DNA of 64,000 nucleotides, from contig WPHV01000003.1 in NCBI GenBank assembly GCA_009744235.1, positions 1 through 64,000 of the forward strand. Direction: 5' to 3'. The number at the start of each line of letters is the position of its first letter. Position 1 is the stretch's first letter. This DNA comes from Gillisella vitis (GTDB lineage: Bacteria; Pseudomonadota; Alphaproteobacteria; Rhizobiales; Rhizobiaceae). Positions 58,499 to 64,000 of the stretch are shown here, in pieces. The notes below the pieces were generated by a model. The model was not told the origin of the DNA, ran no database searches, and saw only the letters and a list, made by a program, of their open reading frames with translations. The position numbers and the translations under genes were made by a program.

Positions 58499-59269
58499 CT
58501 AGTGCAGGATTTGGCTGAGGAACAGCTTGGTGCGCTCGTGCTGCGGATTGTCGAAGAACTCGGCGGGTGCGTTCTGTTCGACGATCTGGCCCTGGTCCAT
58601 GAAGATCACCCGGTCGGCAACCTGACGGGCGAAGCCCATTTCATGGGTGACGCAGAGCATGGTCATGCCTTCTTCGGCCAGACCCACCATGGTGTCCAGC
58701 ACTTCCTTGACCATTTCCGGGTCAAGCGCTGAGGTTGGCTCGTCGAACAACATGATCTTCGGCTTCATGCAAAGGGCGCGGGCGATGGCGACGCGCTGCT
58801 GCTGGCCACCGGAGAGCTGGCCTGGATATTTATTGGCCTGTTCCGGGATCTTGACGCGCTTCAGATAGTGCATAGCGACTTCTTCGGCTTCCTTCTTCGG
58901 CATCTTGCGGACCCAGATCGGTGCCAGCGTGCAGTTTTCCAGAATCGTCAGATGGGGAAACAGATTGAAGTGCTGGAACACCATGCCGACTTCGCGGCGG
59001 ACTTCATCGATCTTCTTGAGGTCGTTGGTCAACTCGATGTTATCGACGATAATCTGTCCGGTCTGGTGTTCCTCCAACCGGTTGATACAGCGGATCATCG
59101 TTGATTTGCCGGAGCCCGACGGACCCGCGATGACGATCCGCTCGCCGGTCGCTACCTTGAGGTTTATGTCACGAAGGACGTGAAATTCGCCATACCATTT
59201 GTTCATGGCAATCAGTTCGATTGCGGTCTTGGTCGGGGCTTTCTCGATGGAGGTTTGAGCTTCAGCCAT
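58499..59269 (-). CDS. aapP: General L-amino acid ABC transporter ATP-binding protein
   Basis: ATPase of 256 residues driving AapQM. It has Walker [11 protein letters not shown]-loop [13 protein letters not shown], signature [15 protein letters not shown], Walker [14 protein letters not shown] and switch His in CVTHEMGFA. The polar amino-acid transporter insert ([20 protein letters not shown]) separates it from other ABC ATPases. It is the last gene of aapJQMP, 111 bp after aapM. Confidence 0.96.
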   Translation of the reverse strand: MAEAQTSIEKAPTKTAIELIAMNKWYGEFHVLRDINLKVATGERIVIAGPSGSGKSTMIRCINRLEEHQTGQIIVDNIELTNDLKKIDEVRREVGMVFQHFNLFPHLTILENCTLAPIWVRKMPKKEAEEVAMHYLKRVKIPEQANKYPGQLSGGQQQRVAIARALCMKPKIMLFDEPTSALDPEMVKEVLDTMVGLAEEGMTMLCVTHEMGFARQVADRVIFMDQGQIVEQNAPAEFFDNPQHERTKLFLSQILH

Positions 59270-59380
59270 AATTGAGTTTCCTAGAAGTGGAGTTTGTCGG
59301 GAAAGCCGGACGTCGATCTTGTCCCGACAAACGAACGAAAGAATGAAGCAACTGCCGGATCAGGTCGAAACCGACAGATG

Positions 59381-60535
59381 CTAGTGCTTGTGGCCCGTGT
59401 CGAGGTGCCGTTCCATGAAATAAGAGTAGCGTGACATGCTGAAGCAGAACAGCCAGTAGATGAAGCCTGCAAAGACCAGACCGGTTACGGCTGTCTCAGG
59501 CGTTGCCCAGTTGGAGTCCGACAGGTTGAGGATGACGATGCCCAGCAGGTCGAACATGCCGATGATCGAGACCAGCGACGTATCCTTGAACAGCCCGATA
59601 AAGGTATTGACGATGCCCGGAATGACAAGCTTGATCGCCTGCGGCAGGACGATCAACCGGATCTTCTGCCAGTAGCTCAGACCAAGCGAGTCGGCCCCTT
59701 CGAACTGCCCCTTCGGGATGGCCTGCAGGCCGCCGCGAATGACTTCAGCCATATAGGCGGATGAGAAGATCGAGACACCGACCAAAGCGCGCAGCAACTT
59801 GTCGAAGCTCCAGCCATCAGGAAGGAATAACGGCAGCATGACGCTGGCCATGAACAATACGGTGATCAAGGGGACGCCGCGCACCACTTCGATGAAGATC
59901 ACGCAGAGCATCTTGATGACCGGCATGGTCGACCGGCGGCCAAGCGCCAGCATGATGCCAACCGGCAGTGACACCGCGATCCCAAAGAAGGACAGGACCA
60001 GCGTCACCATCAGGCCGCCCCAGCGGGCCGTTTCCACATGCTCGAGGCCAAAGCCGCCAGTGAGCAAAAAGAAGGAAACCACTGGCAGCACCAGAAACAG
60101 CAGCAGGGCATTGGTACCCTTGAACGGCGCCTTCGGAATCAGCATGGGAGCCAGCAGGACGGCGAACAGGATCATGACGGTCAATGGACGCCAGATCTCT
60201 TCGCTCGGATAGCGTCCGAAGATGAATTGCTGGAACTTGGCGCCGACAAACGCCCAGCAGGCACCAGCGCTGCCATCGGGCAATGCCCCGCCCTGAGAGA
60301 CGGTAAGGCAGGCGATGCGGCCTGCTCCCGACCAGACAGCGTGGACGAACAGCCAGTTGATCAAGCCGGGCAGGATATAGGCCAGAAAGGCCAATGCCAG
60401 CAGGGTCAGCACAACGTCTTTCGGGGTCGCAATCAGGTTCTTGCGGACCCAGGCCGTCGTGCCAATCTGGCCAGCGGGTGCCGGAGAGGCGGACACCATC
60501 TCCGTGCGTACGAATACAGGGGTGTGTAATGCCAT
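59381..60535 (-). CDS. aapM: General L-amino acid ABC transporter permease AapM
   Basis: Inner-membrane permease of 384 residues. A long N-terminal part with two helices precedes the HisMQ-type core ([20 protein letters not shown]). The EAA loop is [22 protein letters not shown]. The size, larger than the usual 230-residue HisM, is typical of AapM. GAGAGG precedes the ATG at 60535, 4 nt after the aapQ stop, so the two are coupled. Confidence 0.95.
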   Translation of the reverse strand: MALHTPVFVRTEMVSASPAPAGQIGTTAWVRKNLIATPKDVVLTLLALAFLAYILPGLINWLFVHAVWSGAGRIACLTVSQGGALPDGSAGACWAFVGAKFQQFIFGRYPSEEIWRPLTVMILFAVLLAPMLIPKAPFKGTNALLLFLVLPVVSFFLLTGGFGLEHVETARWGGLMVTLVLSFFGIAVSLPVGIMLALGRRSTMPVIKMLCVIFIEVVRGVPLITVLFMASVMLPLFLPDGWSFDKLLRALVGVSIFSSAYMAEVIRGGLQAIPKGQFEGADSLGLSYWQKIRLIVLPQAIKLVIPGIVNTFIGLFKDTSLVSIIGMFDLLGIVILNLSDSNWATPETAVTGLVFAGFIYWLFCFSMSRYSYFMERHLDTGHKH

Positions 60536-60539
60536 GATA

Positions 60540-61736
60540 TTACCTCTCGACCAGCGCCATCTTGGCATTAAACCAGTTCATGAAGACTGCAGTGCTGATG
60601 CTGATCGTCAGGTAGACGGCCAGCCAGACGGCAACGATTTCGACGGCCTGTCCGGTCTGATTGAGAATCGTACCACCGACAGCGACGATATCGGCAAAGC
60701 CGATGGCAACAGCCAAGGAGGAGTTTTTCGCAAGGTTGAGATACTGGCTTGTCAGCGGCGGAATGATAATCCGCATCGCCTGCGGCACGACAATGAGCCG
60801 CGAGGTGTGGCTATGCTTGAGGCCGAGCGCGCTGGCCGCTTCTGTCTGCCCCTTGGATACAGCCTTGATGCCACCGCGAACGATTTCCGCTATGAAAGCG
60901 GCGGTGTAGAAGGACAGCGCCAGAAACAGCGAGGTGAACTCGGGTCCGACGACCGAACCGCCCTGCATGTTGAATCGACCGACAATTGGAAGATCGAAGG
61001 TGAGCGGCATGCCGATCGCCATAAACACCAGGACTGGAAGGCCGACGATCAACCCCAGCGACGACCAGAGGATTGGAAATTGTTGGCCTGTCGCCATCTG
61101 GCGCTTGCGGGCCCATTTCCTGACGAGAATGGAAAGAACGATGCCTATCGCGATGGCTGGCAATAGCAGCCAGGCCTCGTCGCCGAAAATCGCCTTCGGA
61201 AAAGTGACGCCGCGATTGTTCAGATAGATATCGAAAGGCAGCGCGATGGAGTCGCGCGCCTGCGGCAGAATGGCGATGACGCCACGGTACCAGAAGAAGA
61301 TGACCAGCAGCGGTGGAATATTGCGGAAAATTTCGACATAGACCTGGCACAGCTTGGCGATCAACCAGTTGTGCGACAGCCGACCGAGGCCGACGGCAAA
61401 GCCGATGATCGAGGCGGTGATGATGCCGGCGACCGCGACTTGCAGCGTATTGAGCAGGCCGACGACAAGCGCCCGCCCATAGGTCGAATCGCTGCTGTAG
61501 CTGATCAACTGCTGGCCGATGTCGAAGCCAGCGCGGCCTTGCAGGAAGCCGAAGCCGGAGGTGATATTGGCTTTTTGCAGATTGTGAATGGTATTATTGG
61601 CGACCATCCAGATGAAGGCGACCAAAATTACTAAGGTAACCACCTGATAAAATATGCCACGGACCTTCGGGTCGTAGATGAGCGATGCCGCGCTGACCGA
61701 TCCGGTTTTAGAGGAGCTCGAATCCTGTATTGCCAT
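60540..61736 (-). CDS. aapQ: General L-amino acid ABC transporter permease AapQ
   Basis: Partner permease of 398 residues with about eight hydrophobic segments. The core starts [20 protein letters not shown] and the EAA loop is [22 protein letters not shown]. An extended periplasmic insert (about 180-260) is usual for AapQ. The ATG at 61736 has only a weak AAAG site; an upstream extension crosses the intercistronic hairpin and is discounted. Expression relative to aapJ is probably lowered by that hairpin. Confidence 0.94.
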   Translation of the reverse strand: MAIQDSSSSKTGSVSAASLIYDPKVRGIFYQVVTLVILVAFIWMVANNTIHNLQKANITSGFGFLQGRAGFDIGQQLISYSSDSTYGRALVVGLLNTLQVAVAGIITASIIGFAVGLGRLSHNWLIAKLCQVYVEIFRNIPPLLVIFFWYRGVIAILPQARDSIALPFDIYLNNRGVTFPKAIFGDEAWLLLPAIAIGIVLSILVRKWARKRQMATGQQFPILWSSLGLIVGLPVLVFMAIGMPLTFDLPIVGRFNMQGGSVVGPEFTSLFLALSFYTAAFIAEIVRGGIKAVSKGQTEAASALGLKHSHTSRLIVVPQAMRIIIPPLTSQYLNLAKNSSLAVAIGFADIVAVGGTILNQTGQAVEIVAVWLAVYLTISISTAVFMNWFNAKMALVER

Positions 61737-61799
61737 TGAGGCTTTTTCCCCCTTTTTCACCCTTGGTTTTGGGTGCGCATGTCCTTGCCCTTTTGCAAT

Positions 61800-61827
61800 G
61801 GGGAGGCGGTGCGGACACCGCCTCCCC
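61800..61827 (-). promoter_or_regulatory. Intercistronic hairpin between aapJ and aapQ
   Basis: Perfect 12-bp stem GGGGAGGCGGTG / CACCGCCTCCCC with a 4-nt loop, in the 133-bp gap. On the minus strand it is followed by ATTGCAAAAG, not a T-run, so it is more likely an mRNA-stabilising or partial-attenuation structure that favours the binding protein. Confidence 0.65.
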
Positions 61828-61869
61828 AGAAAGGCTTGGTTTGGGTTGGTTATCGGACCCGGTTGCGGA

Positions 61870-62895
61870 TCAGCGGATCGGCGGGCCGTATTGCAGACCA
61901 CCCTTCGACCACAGAGCGTTGACGCCACGGGCAATCTTCAGCGGGCTGCCAGCGCCGACATTCCGGTCGAAGACCTCGCCGTAATTGCCAACGAGTTTGA
62001 CGACATTGTAAGCCCAGTCTTCCTTGAGGCCGAGATCGGTGCCCAGCTTGCTGCCGGATTCAGCGCCGAGCATGCGCTTGACGTCCGGACCGCCATTGGC
62101 CTTCATTTCGTCGATGTTCTTGGAGGTCACGCCGGCTTCTTCAGCGTTCACCATGGCATAGTGAACCCAGCTGACCACGTCGAACCACTTGTCGTCGCCC
62201 TGACGCACAGCCGGTCCGAGCGGCTCCTTGGAAATGACTTCCGGCAGAACCATGTTGTCATCGGGGTTCTTGAGCTTCAGGCGGATGGCATAGAGGCCGG
62301 ACTGGTCGGTGGTGTAGACGTCACAACGACCTGCGTCGTAGGCCGCAGTTGCGTCGTCTTCCTTTTCGAATACGACCGGGTTGTATTTCAGGCCATTGGC
62401 CTTGAAATAGTCGGCAAGGTTCAATTCGGTCGTGGTGCCGGTCTGAACGCAAACGGCCGCGCCGGACAGTTCCAGAGCCGACTTCACGTTGAGGCTCTTT
62501 TTCGCCATGAAGCCCTGGCCGTCATAGTAGTTGACGGTGCGGAAGTTGAAGCCGAGCGAGGTGTCGCGGCTGATTGTCCAGGTCGTGTTACGGGTCAGAA
62601 CGTCGATTTCGCCGGACTGCAACGCAGGGAAGCGATCCTTGGCGGATACGGGCGTAAACTTGGTCTTGGATGCGTCGCCGAAGACGGCGGCAGCAATGCC
62701 GCGGCAGTAATCGACATCCAGACCCGACCAGTCGCCCTTGTCATTCGGAGCGGAAAATCCCGGAATGCCCTGGCTGACGCCGCATTGAACAAAGCCTTTT
62801 GCCTTAACATCGCTCAGCGTGTCGGCCGAGGCTGCCGATGCGCCAAAACCAAATGCCGCAGCGCCAAGCGCAACTGACAGGAGCGTCTTTTTCAT
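61870..62895 (-). CDS. aapJ: General L-amino acid ABC transporter substrate-binding protein
   Basis: Periplasmic binding protein of 341 residues. The signal peptide MKKTLLSVALGAAAFGFGASA is cleaved near ASA-DT. The mature part begins LSDVKAKGFVQCGVSQGIPG and shows family-3 solute-binding blocks (GLDVDYCRGIAAAVFGD, LTRNTTWTISRDTSLGF). Aap systems take up a wide range of L-amino acids. It is first in the operon. GGGAAAC precedes the ATG; a longer frame adds 23 unlikely residues. Confidence 0.96.
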   Translation of the reverse strand: MKKTLLSVALGAAAFGFGASAASADTLSDVKAKGFVQCGVSQGIPGFSAPNDKGDWSGLDVDYCRGIAAAVFGDASKTKFTPVSAKDRFPALQSGEIDVLTRNTTWTISRDTSLGFNFRTVNYYDGQGFMAKKSLNVKSALELSGAAVCVQTGTTTELNLADYFKANGLKYNPVVFEKEDDATAAYDAGRCDVYTTDQSGLYAIRLKLKNPDDNMVLPEVISKEPLGPAVRQGDDKWFDVVSWVHYAMVNAEEAGVTSKNIDEMKANGGPDVKRMLGAESGSKLGTDLGLKEDWAYNVVKLVGNYGEVFDRNVGAGSPLKIARGVNALWSKGGLQYGPPIR

Positions 62896-63334
62896 GTTTC
62901 CCAACCTTTTTTCTGTTTGTCTTCCCTCCGGTGCCTGACACGGCTCTTGCCCCTCTCCATGCACCGGTGCCCGGGTTGTGACCCTAGCAAGCCCATCACA
63001 TTCATAAATGGGTTCATGGTCAAGTGTTGATGGGTGGAAATTGCGTCGAAAAGTGGCAATTCGATTTTTTTGCTCATAAAATAGGCCGACAACACAGGAA
63101 AGCCGCAGTTGGTGATGAAAATTTAGTCTAAATGGCGCCTTTGAATTTCATTGTCCCGGTGACGCGGCAAGGCTTGACCATGCTTGGCTGGCCTGTTCAA
63201 AAAAAGAAGTGGAGACGCGGCGGCGATGAACCGAAAACGAGGTGGATTGCGCTGCTGTCTTCGATAGTCGTAGTCTTGGCATGTTGCCCCTGACGGGCAG
63301 GCGACCAGCACATGAAAAAAGGCAGTTATAGCGG
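62896..63334. other. Divergent region aapJ / metC
   Basis: 439 bp without a supported gene. On the minus strand CTTGAC (63019-63024) with a 17-bp spacer to ATGTGA (62996-63001) could be an aapJ promoter, but the -10 is poor. I found no clean TGGC-N-TTGC sigma-54 site on either strand. Three short frames here show no conservation. Confidence 0.45.
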
Positions 63335-64000
63335 ATGTCCGACAAAAAAAACTGGTTGACGAGCGCTGGCACGAATACGAAATTGTGCCATATCGGCCAT
63401 GATCCCTCGAGCTACCATGGCTTTGTCAATCCGCCGATCGTCAAGGCATCGACGGTGCTGTTTCCGACTGCCGAAAGCATGGAAACACGGACGCAGAAAT
63501 ATACCTATGGTACCCGCGGCACCCCGACAACGGACGCGCTTTGCGATGCGATTGACGTTCTGGAAGGCTCGGCTGGCACGATTATACTGCCCTCCGGCCT
63601 GGCTGCAATTACCGTTCCTTTCCTGGCTTTCCTGTCGCCTGGCGATCATGCGCTGGTCGTTGATTCGGTCTATGACCCGGCACGGCATTTCTGCGATACA
63701 ATGTTGAAGCGGATGGGTGTCGAGGTCGAATATTACGATCCTGCCATCGGTGCAGGCATCGCATCGCTGATGCGCGCCAATACAAAGCTGGTTCATGCCG
63801 AGGCTCCTGGCAGCAATACATTTGAAATGCAGGATATTCGCCTTCTGACTGACATCGCTCATAGTCATGGCGCCGTGGTCAGCATGGACAATACCTGGGC
63901 AACACCGCTCTATTTCCGGCCACTGGATTTCGGTGTCGATATTTCCATGCAGGCATCAACCAAATATCCGGCTGGCCATTCCGACATCCTGATGGGGACG
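63335..64000 (+). CDS. metC: Cystathionine beta-lyase (3' end outside window)
   Basis: PLP enzyme of methionine synthesis that cleaves cystathionine to homocysteine, pyruvate and ammonia. 222 codons are present. The first residues MSDKKNWLTSAGTNTKLCHI are followed by VNPPIVKASTVLFPT, YTYGTRGTPTTDALCDAI, LPSGLAAITVPFLAF, SVYDPARHFCDTML and SMDNTWATPLYFRPL. The PLP-lysine motif ASTKYPAGHSD lies just before the edge. The block order fits MetC rather than MetB or MetZ. It diverges from aapJ, as in other rhizobia. Confidence 0.93.
   Translation, partial: MSDKKNWLTSAGTNTKLCHIGHDPSSYHGFVNPPIVKASTVLFPTAESMETRTQKYTYGTRGTPTTDALCDAIDVLEGSAGTIILPSGLAAITVPFLAFLSPGDHALVVDSVYDPARHFCDTMLKRMGVEVEYYDPAIGAGIASLMRANTKLVHAEAPGSNTFEMQDIRLLTDIAHSHGAVVSMDNTWATPLYFRPLDFGVDISMQASTKYPAGHSDILMGT

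Noticed and set aside
62896..63334. Sigma-54 promoter for aapJ
   Set aside because: Near matches such as TGGCATG-TTGC have the wrong spacing between the GG and GC elements.

Overview
The window looks like chromosomal DNA of a Rhizobiaceae alphaproteobacterium, close to Agrobacterium/Allorhizobium. The grounds are family-level: a metC/aapJQMP pair, a trpD-trpC-moaC-moeA operon, a B12-dependent ribonucleotide reductase (NrdJ), paired DUF1127 proteins beside a LysR regulator, a GlxA-type AraC regulator, alphaproteobacterial SOS boxes of the GAAC-N7-GAAC type, and interspersed palindromic repeats of the kind common between rhizobial genes. Most of it is G+C-rich housekeeping sequence; one clearly AT-rich gene stands out.

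Layout. 0-4.2 kb: edge of a DUF599 membrane protein, serine ammonia-lyase (sdaA), a DUF1489 protein, a stand-alone CheW, an interspersed repeat and tRNA-Leu(UAA). 4.4-12.2 kb: two methyl-accepting chemotaxis proteins flanking a CinA-type domain protein, a tandem universal stress protein, xanthine phosphoribosyltransferase (gpt) and a LysE exporter. 12.2-16.8 kb: nrdJ behind a control region with a near-perfect NrdR box and a weaker partner 32 bp away. 16.8-18.1 kb: an AT-rich DUF4062 gene, apparently acquired, whose frame is cut by an in-frame TAG 21 codons before the probable real C-terminus. 18.1-22.8 kb: a compact five-gene minus-strand operon of nucleotidyltransferase-like, HAD phosphatase, phosphodiesterase and glycosyltransferase-like proteins, probably for an unknown phosphorylated surface glycan. 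23-33.4 kb: regulators, DUF1127 proteins, a cytochrome P450, a formyltransferase, an entericidin, a small secreted protein missed by length, a phosphodiester glycosidase, an O-GlcNAc-transferase-like enzyme and a GT2-like enzyme. 33.4-36.7 kb: a proVWX-type betaine/choline/proline importer.

37-64 kb is core metabolism and genome maintenance: cobQ, a PAP2 phosphatase, moeA-moaC-trpC-trpD, ppiD, gltA, comEC overlapping lexA tail to tail, psuG-psuK, recA, alaS, an amidase-family protein with an altered active-site motif, the general amino acid ABC transporter aapJQMP and the start of metC.

Functional links: NrdJ needs adenosylcobalamin, and cobQ lies in the same window; the NrdR boxes tie nrdJ to deoxynucleotide control. 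LexA and recA both carry SOS-box-like sites. The strongest candidates for something undescribed are the 18.1-22.8 kb operon, which carries three nucleotidyltransferase-fold modules of graded degeneracy, and the interrupted DUF4062 gene next to it. No CRISPR array, intact insertion sequence, prophage or rRNA was seen.
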